Positions 9,918 to 21,037 of a DNA stretch of 64,000 nt are shown here, in pieces (the stretch's first letter is position 1; every line of letters begins with the position of its first letter). Location: contig OZ024791.1 in assembly GCA_964017065.1 (NCBI GenBank), positions 7,897,471-7,961,470 on the forward strand, given 5' to 3'. The notes below the pieces were generated by a model. The model did not search any database, was not told the origin of the DNA, and saw only the letters and a program-made list of their open reading frames with translations. Source of the DNA: Haliclona indistincta. Lineage: Eukaryota > Porifera > Demospongiae > Haplosclerida > Chalinidae. Position numbers and translations under genes: made by a program.

Positions 9918-10402
9918 ATGAAGAAGTAAAGTACTACATATGTTGTTTCAGAAAGTAGAGAATTGTTTAGCTTAAGGACTGTGCGTGCAAAATAGTTGTC
10001 TATACACTAACCAATACAAGACATATTTTGTAAAATTATGTAAACTTATAAATTTCTGACACATAAAATGAGTCAGTAAAAATTTCGTTGTTCTAATCTG
10101 GTTCTAATAAAAAAATATGCTTGAGGTTGTGGTAGTAGTCATGCCGAGTCATACTAGTTATAGAGAAAGGTTAGTTGACAGCAAGTGGTGGTTATACAAG
10201 TAGTAAGGCTTAGTTTTTTGCATGCTGAGGACAGTAAAGACAACCAGCCTGTTGCTGAAGATGTTCTGTTCGATTATGCATGTCCATATTGCCTTTAATT
10301 ACATGTAGATACTATGTTACACTGCAGCAGTTCCTGCAGTGCTAATGGATTAGCAATAGTGATAATTATTGTAGTAGCCTGAGGAAGAGATGATGGGTCA
10401 GC
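9918..10402. other. Intergenic
   Basis: FBG 3' flank grading into sequence with weak, scattered similarity to PH-gene tail remnants (near 10120-10150 and 10235-10260) and a short antisense scrap of FBG sequence near 10355-10400 (tagcaatagtgataattattgtagtagcctgag-like). No gene seen. Confidence 0.5.
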
Positions 10403-13254
10403 TTAGTGGAGCGGCATAGCTCCAAATATCTAACCTATTGTGCACTTTATGAAAAAAGCACCAAACTTGGCACACTTATAGAGTAAGACCTTGCGAAAAA
10501 AATTAGATATGGAGGCGGTCGCTATTCTAGTTATTGTTGCTGTAAAAATTAAAGTAAAATAGTCACTGTGCAGCACTATTAAAAGGTGCTAATTGAAGTG
10601 TGACATTTGATTGCAGTGCTTGTTTTGATTTCAATACTATAGTTTTAGTGAGCCTGTAGTGTAGGAACATCGTGTGTCGTGGTACTGCTATCTTGGAAGC
10701 AACTAAGGGTGATTCATCAAAGACAATAGATTGTCTACCTCATTTTTATACCGATGTCCCACCAATTTCATCTAGTGTAAAAGAATCAGCTGTTCCTTCA
10801 AGCGGTTTGACCTCTCTGGAGTGCAAAGATTACAAGAAGCACAATGACGAAGAGTACAGATGGTTAGAGAGTACCAAATGCATCTTAAAGGAAGATGCCG
10901 AGCCTATGACTAACACAAGTATTTCGTGGGCAGCATATCATGCAAGTAATCAGCAATCCCAAGATCGAGTTGTCACACAATCAGGTTTACTCCCACTCTT
11001 TCATGAGAGTGCCCACACTGTAGCTATGATCAGGCATTCAATTGATGTCGTGACGAGCGCTGTTAATCATCTCAACCCTTGCCAGACTCCAGTTTTAACT
11101 TTCGACCAGCCACTTTTTACTTTAGCAAAAGAAATCCAGTGGACTTGGCCAGATGAGTACGGAGAAGAAAAGGTGGTAATTATGTTTGGCGGTTTGCATA
11201 TAGAGATGGCTGCTCTTAAGACAGTTGGTGACTGGCTAGATGGCAGTGGATGGGTGCAAGCACTTGTTCAAGCAGAAATTGCAACAGTTGGGACAGCTAA
11301 TTCTCTGCTGAAAGCAGCACATGTAGTACGCACAAGAAGAGCTCATCAAGTCACTGCTGCTGCCTTACACATATTGCACCATCAAGCATATGATCATTAC
11401 AGGTTAGCATGCTCAAACAAGAAAGAGCCTTGATTGTTGGAGCAATGACAAAAAGCAGAATAGCCCACAGTTTCGATATAGGGCAATAACTTTAGACCTC
11501 GAGCTATGCATTCTCATTTATGTACGATCCCTAAGAGAAGCAAATTTTGCAATGTATCTTGATGCCTTAAAAGGACTAGCTCCATTGTTTTTGCACTAGA
11601 TCATACTAATTATGCCCGTTGGATACCTGTTCACCTGAGAGATATGACTGCATGAACTTCACAAAACACATCCGGACGTGTACTATGAGTTCAGTATTGG
11701 CCACTTTACAGTGCAGAAGACCAAGCGAGTTTTTTCGACAATCCCAATTGACCAAGCGCATGAACAAAACAATTCTCTGGTCAAGGGTGATGGAGGTGCT
11801 GTTGGTCTTACTGAAACTCCTAGTGCAATGCGACGATGGATGATTGCAGGACCTAGGATCGCCAGAGTAATTTCAGAATTTGAGGCTTCTGAGTCAAGTG
11901 GAATCACAAAAGTGGATACAAGTCACCATGACCAAACAGCAAGTGTACAGAGAGCTTTTGCAAGAGATGTCCGCTCATTAGTTACTGTCATCCAAGAGTT
12001 GGGAAATCCATTTGAAGAGATGAGTCTGGTTCTTGATACCAAAGAGATTGCTAGTCCAAGTGTTGTGAAGACAGTTAATACTGCTGAACAAATCGGACAA
12101 GAACAGTTTAATGCATTTGTAAAGGAATGCTTAGTGGACAGAACAAAGCCAATTCATGGGTACAATTCACCACAATAAACTTTTGTTCAACACTGCTGAG
12201 TCCAAGGCAACAAAAGGGAAGCAGCAACTAAGCTCGATGAAGTGCGATGTAGTCATGAAGAGGCTGACAGCCGCATGATGCTTCATGTACAGCATGCTGC
12301 AAAGCAAGGTCACAACCAAATACTAGTTCGCACTGTTGATACTGATGTTGTTGTGCTGGCGGTGATGGTAACTAAGATGCTATCAGTAAACATTGAGCTT
12401 TGGCTAGCATTTGGCACCGGAAAACACTTTCGATACTTGGCTGCACCAGCTGGTCTTGGACCAGAGAGGTCTCTTGCACTTCCTATGTTCCATGCTCTAA
12501 CTGGTTGTGATACAGTGTCATCATTCGTTGGACATGGAAAGAAGACAGCATGGGCTGTATGGAATTCATTTCCCGACCTAACTAATGTACTTTTACAAAT
12601 GGCAACGGCACCTGATAAGATTCAAGATGAATGCCTCCGTGTAGTCGAAAGGTTTGTAATACTTTTATAATGATAAAACCAGCACCATCACTGATGTGAA
12701 CAAAGCCAGAAAAAGCTCTTTGCCAAGACAACTTCGGTTCAAAGGATACCTCCCACGTATGCTGCACTACAGCAACATGTTAAGAGGGCCGTCTATCAAG
12801 GTGGACATGTTTGGGGTAATGTGTTTTGTCCAGATCCCAAGATCCCTTCTCCAAATCATTGGGGATGGAAAAAGACAGATTGTGGGATTTATCAACCATT
12901 CTGGACCACCCTTGAAGAGGCATCCAAGACATGCTACGAACTGATATCTTGTGGTTGCAAGAAGGGGTGCAGGACTAACTGCAAGTGCAAAAAATCTGGA
13001 CTTAAATGTACTGCTCTTTGCAAATGTGAAGGAGAATGTCCTATAAACTAAACAATATGAATTTAATAATATTTCTTTTCGAAATTTACACCAATTATTT
13101 CTAATTAATATTTAATTAAAAATTGCTGATAATAATGTACAATTGCGACCGCCTCCATATCTAATTTTTTTCACAAGGTCTTACTCTATAAGTGTGCCAA
13201 GTTTGGTGCTTTTTTCATAAAGTGCACAATAGGTTAGATATGCCGCTTCACTAA
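10403..13254. mobile_element. 2.85-kb DNA transposon with ~115-bp terminal inverted repeats
   Basis: The ends 10403-10522 and 13145-13254 are inverted copies of each other with few differences (ttagtg[g/a]agcggcata at the tips, gcggtcgc at the inner edge). Between them lies a broken protein gene on the plus strand. The tips suggest insertion at TA, but the duplication is not resolvable by eye. A DNA transposon or its decayed relic is the best reading. Confidence 0.85.
10672..13051 (+). pseudogene. Transposon-encoded protein with CXC tail, frameshifted
   Basis: Pieces in changing frames: about 10672-11433 (ends with a stop), 11435-11600, 11678-12178, 12242-12670 and 12821-13051. They correspond to a large uncharacterised protein family, familiar in marine invertebrate genomes, with blocks such as 'IDQAHEQNN...VKGDGGAVGLTE', 'HEEADSRMMLH', 'VDTDVVVLAV' and 'LTGCDTVSSF', and a cysteine-rich tail (CGCKKGCRTNCKCKKSG). 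The D/E-rich HEEAD and DTD blocks look like nuclease-type acidic motifs, which is inference. At least three frameshifts or stops (for example the tag at the 'FALDHTNYARW' block near 11597) show it is inactive. Confidence 0.75.
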
Positions 13255-13824
13255 CGTTAGCAAAGGAGTATCGAAAAATCGCTCTGTACGTCTGTGCGCG
13301 CTGGAATTTGTAAGCTGTAAACGAAGTTCTTTCCGGAGCAAGCAAGCCAAACTTGAGATAGCTGCCACAGACCGGTCTATACTGGGCGAGCTCGCTGCTC
13401 CACGTTAGCTAGCACTTCGTGACTGAAACTTGCTATAATCGATGTATATCGATAGACAAACACAAATGCATACTAGAGCACGCCTGTACAAAATAACATT
13501 GCTGGAAAATAAAGCTACTTGTAAAGTTATGAATCTCATTAAATTGCCGCACCGCCACCTTAATACACTTCACAATACATGACTGTTACAAAAGGCATCC
13601 AATGAAATAGACAACTGACATTATACATAGTACAATCACTGATCTGTTTACAGTTAGTTAGAGTATAAGCATGATTGATCAGGTGTGTTGATGTAAGAAA
13701 AGTAATCTTTGTTTTGCAAATGCATAATAATTATAGTTAGTTGCTTGAAAAACAACAGTTACACAACTGTTCTACACAACTACAATTCTACAGTGATTTT
13801 CTATTCTACACAACTAAAGAAGCG
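13255..13824. other. Flank of transposon and B-type FBG 5' flank
   Basis: 13255-13560 holds nothing I recognise. 13585-13824 is the B-type FBG upstream region, nearly identical to 8175-8397 and partly to 22880-22926, and probably contains the promoter of copy 5. Confidence 0.6.
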
Positions 13825-14781
13825 ATGCTGTTCATTGAGCTTACTTTGTTGGTGTTCTGCTACCATCAGCTGCTAGGTGGTGCAGTGAGTGAGTTCACTC
13901 CAACTGTCTATCCTGCTAAGATATCCTCACAGTGTGGTCAGCCTCTCAATGATGATGAGCAGCTGTTAGAGTCACTACAACAAATCAAACAACAACTTCA
14001 GCCCCATGCCTCGTGTAAATCCATCTACAATGCTGATCCATCATCTTCCTCAGGCTCCTACAATATCACTATTGCTAACTGCTCAGTTGTACAGGTCTAC
14101 TGTGACATGGAGGGGACCAACTGTGGAGGAGAGGGAGGCTGGACAAGAGTGGCTTACATTAACATGACACAAGCTGGAGCCACTTGTCCAGTGGGACTGA
14201 ACAAGAGGAGCTTTAACAACAAGTCCTACTGTGGTAATACTGGTCAATCAGGATGTATTGGAACAATGTTTCCCACACTAGTTGAGTACTCTCGTGTGTG
14301 TGGTCGGGTACGTGGATACCAGTATGATATACTAATTGCATTTTTGTCCTACCAAGTGAACACTAATCTCACTATTGATGATAACTATGTTGATGGAGTG
14401 TCCATCACGTATGGGAGTGTTCCACGCAAACACCTCTGGACATATGCTGCTGCACCACAAGATACTATATTGCAGAATGGCCTATATGATTGTCCATGCA
14501 AACTAAATTCTGCAAACATAGCTCCTCCATTTGTTGGTACTGATTACTACTGTGAGTCTGGTGTTGAACGTTGCTGCCCTATAGATATCCCTTCCAATGA
14601 CACCTTGTGGGATGGACAGCAGTGTGGTGTTGGTGAGGCTCCATGCTGTACTCACCCCAACATGCCATGGTTCATCAAGACACTCAATGAGACCACCACT
14701 GAGGACATTGAACTGAGAAAATGCAACCATCAAATGTATGCTGACAGTCCTCTGGATCTCATTGAGATTTTTGTTCAATGA
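13825..14781 (+). CDS. FBG copy 5 (B-type)
   Basis: Intronless, 318 aa, starting at the ATG that gives signal peptide MLFIELTLLVFCYHQLLGGA. B-type copies differ from A-type after the signal: 'TVYPAKISSQCGQPLNDDEQLL' replaces 'TVYTTSSQQCGQYDPMQDEELL', and N-A-N-C-S replaces A-N-G-S in the fibrinogen-like block. The rest is the family layout, ending SPLDLIEIFVQ. The C-terminal part carries a family-atypical 'RKCNHQMYAD' before the last strand. All frames are intact. Confidence 0.85.
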   Translation: MLFIELTLLVFCYHQLLGGAVSEFTPTVYPAKISSQCGQPLNDDEQLLESLQQIKQQLQPHASCKSIYNADPSSSSGSYNITIANCSVVQVYCDMEGTNCGGEGGWTRVAYINMTQAGATCPVGLNKRSFNNKSYCGNTGQSGCIGTMFPTLVEYSRVCGRVRGYQYDILIAFLSYQVNTNLTIDDNYVDGVSITYGSVPRKHLWTYAAAPQDTILQNGLYDCPCKLNSANIAPPFVGTDYYCESGVERCCPIDIPSNDTLWDGQQCGVGEAPCCTHPNMPWFIKTLNETTTEDIELRKCNHQMYADSPLDLIEIFVQ

Positions 14782-14929
14782 ATTCAGATTTTGAAGTAAA
14801 TACATGTCTAAAGCACAAGATTGTTTTAAACACAGCCCCATTAATTTGCATTTTTTGTCTACAGTGACTGATCAATTATTATAATACAAGTGACAATGGA
14901 AATGGTAAATTACGAGGTTAATGAAGTAC

Positions 14930-15050
14930 GACTGTGGTAGTAGACTGTGTTAATGAGGGACAGCTGGAGGAAGAACATACACTCTTGACTGGTATGGCAT
15001 GGCGGGTAGTGGCCGCTGTCCTTGAAGAATATAGTAGGTTGCTGAGCTAG
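14930..15050 (-). pseudogene. PH-domain gene 3'-end remnant
   Basis: Minus-strand match to the final ~110 bases of the PH-domain gene (ctggtatggcatggc..., ctgaggattatagta-like), with small deletions. It lies just downstream of FBG copy 5, as in the intact convergent pair at 26.9-27.1 kb. Confidence 0.75.
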
Positions 15051-15168
15051 GTTAAACAGCACAGCCAAGCTGCATTATCATATACGTAACATTTTATACT
15101 CATGTGAACAAACAAAATTATGCACATACACAAGGATTTCTGATGAAATCAAAAGGATACAGCTAGGG

Positions 15169-15318
15169 ATCATGCTGTACTTACTCCAACATGCCTTGGT
15201 TCATCTACTGAGACCACCACTGAGGATATCGAACTCTGGTCGTGCAACGGAATTAAATTTTCAGTCTTTCCTGATACAGATACTCCCCTGGATCTCATTG
15301 AGATTTTTGTGAAATAAG
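15169..15318 (+). pseudogene. FBG 3'-end fragment
   Basis: Encodes the family C-terminus from 'CCTYSNMPWF' through 'TTTEDIEL' to 'DLIEIFVK' and the stop, with a deletion after PWFI. No upstream half. Confidence 0.85.
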
Positions 15319-15373
15319 TGCTGGTACCCCCAAAATGGAGTGTTACTTCTGAAAGCACACAACACAAGATACA

Positions 15374-15768
15374 AAGAAAATAAAAAGATTTCTAACGAAA
15401 TCAAAAGGATGTAGGGATAAAGAAATCTGCTACTGGTCCACAATGTAAACCAACAAGGAGCAAGCATGGAATGGTAACACGATTGACTTGCTAACAGACC
15501 ATAGATCCCTACATCAGTGGCTGTACATAACATTTTGACTATACTATAATTATTTTGTCACAAGCTAACCAATGCATGTCAGGTGTCAGTCAATAGCAAC
15601 TAGCAGAACTGCTGTAGTCAGCCACTGATGTAGGGATCTATGGTCTGTTAGCAAGTCAATCGTGTTACCATTCCATGCTTGCTCCTTGTTGGTTTACATT
15701 GTGGACCAGTAGCAGATTTCTTTATCCCTACATCCTTTTGATTTCGTTAGAAATCTTTTTATTTTCTT
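15374..15768. repeat. Perfect 150-bp inverted repeat (arms 15374-15523 and 15619-15768)
   Basis: The two arms are exact reverse complements over 150 bases, separated by 95 bases. A diverged copy of one arm end (gatttctgatgaaatcaaaagga) lies at 15127-15150. Perfect identity implies a recent event or active conversion. No coding capacity. Confidence 0.95.
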
Positions 15769-16101
15769 GTTTGTGTCCTTTTTTCTTTTACAGTGAGTTT
15801 CAAATTTTTGGTGCAGTTCGAATTCGGCAAGATAATGTATCTCTTTTTTGTTTCCATCATTGGTTTGGTTTGCTTTTCTTGATAATTGCTTTTTAACTTG
15901 TAGCTCCTAAATGGTGAAACTAGCTCATGCATTCATGCATGCTGCAGCCTGGATGCACAGCATACGAGCCCCGCCCAGTCTGGTTTAGAATTTTCTGTAT
16001 GGCTGTGATACTATCTGGCAAGCAGCAGAACGGTGATACTACACGACCTTACTCTGTGAGTTGTTCTTCGAAGACTCCAGACGCCAATATGCGCTCTCCA
16101 T
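15769..16101. other. Intergenic
   Basis: T-rich sequence with no gene I can recognise. Confidence 0.5.
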
Positions 16102-19100
16102 ACAGTCAGATCGCAACTGGAAAAATTACGCAATTTTATTTACACGATTACGTCATTTCCGGTGCACGTTTTTGGTGCTCGTGCAGTTCTCTATGGCGCT
16201 TATTAGTAGTCGGCGTGGTTCCTCAAAGGCTAGTTCTGTTTTCACAAAATTTGGTACAAAGGTTCCAGATGAATGCCTTTAACAGCAGGTAAAACAATGT
16301 TTCTTCCCTGTGTAAAGCTTTACAAGTTATATTTGTTTCTTTGCCAGCTGTCCGATCACGTGATAGCGAGTGACCTTTAGTGTTCGAGCTGTCACTTTGA
16401 GCAGGAACGTCTGCACATTTTGGAAGTTAGGTATGTATTAGCTACATCATTGTTTGTGCTGTATATAAAGTTTGGTTGGTTGTCAATTGTCAGAAAAATT
16501 TTTGTCACTTGTTAAAGTACATGTTTAGACTTTCAATAACCAGTACTATTGACAATGCATCTTGTGTAATAGTTTCATATGTTATAGATTCACTTTATCA
16601 TTGTTTTACTCAGGTAGGATGGTTGCAACTTTATCAACCCATCATGAAGACAATCTGGAGGTCATCTTGAAACAACATGTTAGAGTTCAACAGCTGCTAG
16701 AACAATAATTATTGTGAAAACTGTGTGTCAGCCACGACTCGGTGTACAGGTTAGTGTGGTCTAGAGGTAGAGGAGTTATTTTTTTTGTCTGAGGGATTGT
16801 AATGGTACATAAAATGGTTATAACAATGATAGAGCAAAATAATGCCTCATGGTGAGACTAAATCTTTAAGCTGTAAAAGAATGCTTACAATGACTAGTGA
16901 AAAGATTTTGTCATTAATTTTGGAACAAAAATGTACATCAGATTCTGTGATTTAGAGCTTTGTTGTTGTGAACAAAAAAACAATTTGTAGATAAATAGCA
17001 TTACAAATTTGAGATGAGGAGCAGATTGTGGAAGCATACATGTATTAATGATGTTATAATATAAAACATACTGGATGAATTAGGGCAATCTCGATTGTTG
17101 GGTTGTAAATGAATGTTGTCATAATTAGTTGGAATGAAATGAAGTAGGAAGTGAAAGTCTTGGAAGTGTCTTGACTCACATTACATTAAAAAACATAAAA
17201 AAATACAAAAATGATTTAAAATAATAAGATCAATCATCGTTACATTAACCGATACAAAATTATCAGAAAAGTTTATAGCAAAAAATCAAAAATTAGATAT
17301 TGTCATGGTCACTGTCGGAATCACTCTCAGTAATTTCTTCACCAAATATCCAGTCAACAATGTCACTTACTTCACTGTGTATATATGCATCACCGTCCAT
17401 TTCTTCATCAACTATAACATCTCTGATGTCATTGACTGGGTTCTGGTGTTGTGTAGTGTTAGAGCAGTTGGTACAGTCACATCCCACTGAGCACTCTTTT
17501 CCTTGTTTTCTGCACTTGCACCTTCTGGTTGTGCATCCAGTGGCACACTTGCACCCTTCCAACAATGTACTGACTCTATCGTTTACAGCCTTGATGTTTT
17601 CTCTACTGTCCCATTCAACACTCAGTGAATTGTCATTGAGTTGCCAGCCCCAACAAGTCAGCGGAGCTAGCTTTATTGTGCATGTGTCAGCCTGCTTCCA
17701 CATCTCTATCACCCAACAGGCTCTCTTCCAGTGCAGTAATAGTGCTTCATTGGATGGTGGTGTACAATTATGTGTACACCATGTACAATTTTACCGTGTC
17801 CTTGGCTTTCTTACACAACATTGTATAAATCTTTGGTAGCAACAATGCTCTGTGTTTTAAAAGCTCTCTTCCAACATAAATAACTACTTCTCTCATACTC
17901 TGCTCTATTGCTGCTTGTGTACAGTTGATGGTCATGGTGTGTTGTTTAGATAGTGTATCAAGTAGTTGCTCTAAATCACTATCGAAACTTGTGTGCTCAT
18001 GGTGTTTGAGAATCACTAATTGTGCTCTGTAGCAAGTGTAGCAAATCTTGTCACGCTCTGATATTTGACTTTCAAATCCACTGTGATGGCTTAGATGGTG
18101 TTCGATCACTTTGGGATTGGGGCAGTACTTCGGTGTTGTGTGTTTTAGAGACAGACCACACACACAACAATTTGTTGCTGTCGGCTTCAAGATTTTGTAC
18201 ACTGTATGGTAGTGGTGCTTGCATAAAGGCAGCGGGCAGTTTTTTTTACTACTAGTTAATCTAGCTGTCTCAAGCGCTGCTGATAGATTAGTGCTGCCTA
18301 TCTTATGCAGTGATGTAAATACACGATCAGAACATTGCTCAATTGTGCACTGCATTGGTTTGCTGCTTCTCTCCCACCTAGGTATGTATCTACTGTCACC
18401 CAGCATTCTGGTTACATCTCTCCTGCATGCAGAACATACTGGCTTGTCAGCAGAAACATCCAGCCGGTGGACAAAACTTCGTGCTTCACTGAGCTTCCAT
18501 GAGCTAGGTGTGCTGCACTGCCTGTGCTCTCCGTAGCAAAGACTGCAAGTGGGCTGTGCTGCTGTATCAAGACGCTTGCTCCTCTCCATACTGCATTTTT
18601 ATAATAGAATGTTGTTACAATTATTGCACATTAGTAATAATTTCTTGTTTACATCTCTACAAACATACCTGTACTTCTCTCCACAGTACACAGACGGACG
18701 CTAACAATAACAGAGGAACAAGACCAAAGAATTTGAAAGAAACCCGCAGCTGTATAGCCTATAAACTGCAGCTGCCTTTGCTTGACCACTAATAATGAAT
18801 ATTGCAGTTATTACGGTTTGTTATTATGTTTTTGTCACTCGCGTATCGTCAAAGTTACTTGCGTCCACATCACCGATCTTGGACATGATCTTCGACCATG
18901 CATTATCTAATGGTGTCCTGAATGTTGATAGCTTACCTTGGTCAGAAAATTTTTTGTCACGGCTTTTCCACGGCTACCTGATTTTTACTACACTGTACTT
19001 TATGTACGCTAGAGCTGTACGTAGTTTTACGATACATCTTATACTTGTTCTATTGATAGATCATGCATGGTTTTAACTGTACAGTAAGTTTCAACGAGTA

Positions 19101-19245
19101 GAATGGAACAAAACAACGAAAAATAGTAGTGTGAATATATAATTAGCTACGGCAAGTTCGTCCATTATGACAAGTTATCCAACTTCCGTTGCAAATAAAA
19201 TTACATTACGGCATTTACTTCCGGTTCCAGTTGCGATCTGACTGC
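16102..19245. mobile_element. ~3.1-kb putative DNA transposon with CXC-protein remnant
   Basis: cagtcagatcgcaactgga near 16102 is matched in inverted orientation near 19227-19245 (tccagttgcgatctgactg), with further similarity inwards (attttattt). The interior holds a minus-strand cysteine-rich protein remnant. The boundaries are approximate and no target duplication was identified. Confidence 0.6.
17293..18589 (-). pseudogene. Zinc-binding/CXC protein, frameshifted (transposon-associated)
   Basis: Two minus-strand parts: 17768..18589 (N-terminal, 273 aa) and 17293..~17770 (C-terminal, in a frame shifted by one). The N-part has paired cysteines and histidines (CSLCYGEHRQC, CSACRRD, CPLPLCKHHYH, CCVCG, CYTCYR) suggesting several zinc sites. 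The C-part has 'WKRACWVIEMW', 'WGWQL' and a CXC-type cluster (CKCATGCTTRRCKCRKQGKEC), then an acidic tail. The same W-x-W plus CXC ending closes the protein of the 10.4-kb element, linking the two. The frame break around 17760 makes it a likely pseudogene, although an unrecognised intron is possible. Confidence 0.6.
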
Positions 19246-19538
19246 ATATGGCGATACTCTACATGTGTGTTTGGTCACGTGCGTATTACGTAATCACAAT
19301 AATGGCGTCAAACACTTAGCTGACAACTGTTCGTGATCGTGAGCTCGTCAAATGTATATCGTCGTTTCGCTAAAAAGTAAGTTCAAAAGGCACATGCCAG
19401 GAGAATTTCACGACTGTTCGTGGGTGTTTTGGTCTTGACACTGCTCGCGTAAAGGCGCTAGGCGAGTGGAAGAAAGAAGAATAAGAAAACGAAGATGACG
19501 AAAGTCGATTTTCACCGTTTCCAGGTTCGTCACTTTAG

Positions 19539-19809
19539 CAGTGGCGTAGCCAGGATTTACAGTTAGGAGGGGCACAAAAATGAGCGCGCTTGCGCGCCCG
19601 CGAAATTTTTGTAAACCACGCCCATTTTCGGTCAAAATTCGTGTGTTTTGGAGCGTTCGAGCAACGTTGTTGAACACTCTGGAGTCACAGATACTGTCAA
19701 TCAGCCGATAAGATCAGTGTACTACTTTTATTAGTAATAATCTTGGAGGGGCACTTGCTATGGTTGGGGGGGCCTTGCCCCCCCAGGCCCCCCTGTAGAA
19801 TCGCCACTG
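19539..19809. mobile_element. hAT-like MITE, 271 bp, with 8-bp target duplication
   Basis: Ends in cagtggcg...cgccactg and is flanked on both sides by the identical octamer cactttag (19531-19538 and 19810-19817). An 8-bp duplication and CAGxGGCG-type ends are typical of hAT elements. The interior has a G/C-run hairpin (gggggggcc...ccccccc) and no coding sequence. Confidence 0.88.
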
Positions 19810-20011
19810 CACTTTAGTAACAATTTCGAGCAATCTCCTTGCTACTGTAAGATGGGGCAACGCCAGAGAGCAGATCTAAGTGTCTTTGGACGTATAAAAT
19901 TTATCACCAGGCGAAATATCAGCGTTTGAACGCTAATACATTGTATGTAGCCGCCATCTTGTTTTCTCGTTCTTCCCTACATAGGGAGACACTGCCGTGT
20001 CTCCCTAATAC

Positions 20012-20186
20012 TAGAGAGGTTAAGATCCACGTTACGGTGAACGCTAAACGTTAAAAATTTTTAAATGTGACGTCACGTGTTATAACTGTGAAAATGGGCG
20101 GTAAAATTGATAAATAAGGGGCGTGGTCTTAAACGTGACGTCACAAAAATTCAACGTTCACCGTAACGTGGATCTTAACCTCTCTA
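20012..20186. mobile_element. TA-flanked MITE, ~175 bp, 32-bp terminal inverted repeats
   Basis: tagagaggttaagatccacg... (20012-20043) is exactly inverted at 20155-20186. The outermost TA on each side can be the target duplication. Two gtgacgtcac palindromes lie inside (near 20068 and 20144). Non-coding. Confidence 0.85.
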
Positions 20187-20354
20187 CTATAGAATGAAAA
20201 CACTCATCAATGGTGAGTAACCAATAATAATATTGTTCTATTAAGGGGTTGTTTAACTTCTTATTTTTACAAAAATAATTTTTCAATATCTAGTTCAAAA
20301 TTAGTACTCTCTTGAAATTTTATGTATTTTCCCCTCAGTATAAAAAGGGTAAAA

Positions 20355-20545
20355 ATAAGATATTCTCTCAGTGTGGTCAGATCTTCTGAGCAGTTGGTAG
20401 AGTCACTACAACAATAAAGAAGAATCCATCTGACCCATCGTCTTCCTCGATCAGGCTACTACAATATCACTATTGCTAATGGCTCAGTAGTACAGGTCTA
20501 CTGTGACATGGAGGGGACCAACTGTGGAGGAGAGGGAGGCTGGAC
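20355..20545 (+). pseudogene. FBG 5'-half fragment fused to EXO5 tail (third unit)
   Basis: Third copy of the same chimera as at 2733 and 4824, with the identical ggctggaca/caatcagagc breakpoint and a 4-base insertion (gatc) before caggctactac. Confidence 0.85.
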
Positions 20546-20750
20546 ACAATCAGAGCAGCAAGCAGGAACTAGGAATAGAGCTAGTGGTTCATGACCATGC
20601 AGGACTGGGCTAGGAAGGAGATGGAGAGGAGTCTAGAGTTCTGGCTCGGGCTGAGGACAGCTCACGGTGTAGATATTGAGGAATCATGGAAGTGTTCATC
20701 TTGTCAGTTTACTGAGGTGTGTGTCTGGAAGAGACAGCAACAAACAAAAA
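20546..20750 (+). pseudogene. EXO5 3'-end duplicate (copy 5)
   Basis: EXO5 tail with a 3-base insertion (atgaccatgcaggac) and the end altered after 'RQQQT', so the native stop is lost. The iron-sulfur cysteines are still readable. Confidence 0.88.
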
Positions 20751-21037
20751 TACAAATTTCTTCATTTTATTTTTAATTTTGTTGAGATCTCTTATTTTCA
20801 AACTCACACAACATGTAAACATTACGACACAATTCGAATCATTATACTGTTACACTTTGAGATAAAGTACTAATGGACAGTACTACATACTACACACTCT
20901 GCCAGAGATCCTTGTTTACCATTAGAGCATAAACATGATTGGTCAGTCAGTCAGGTGTGTTGACAATCAAAGAGTCTTGTGACCAATGTAAAAGTTAGGT
21001 TTTTCCATACCTTTATTCAAAACAAAGAAGCTACCGT

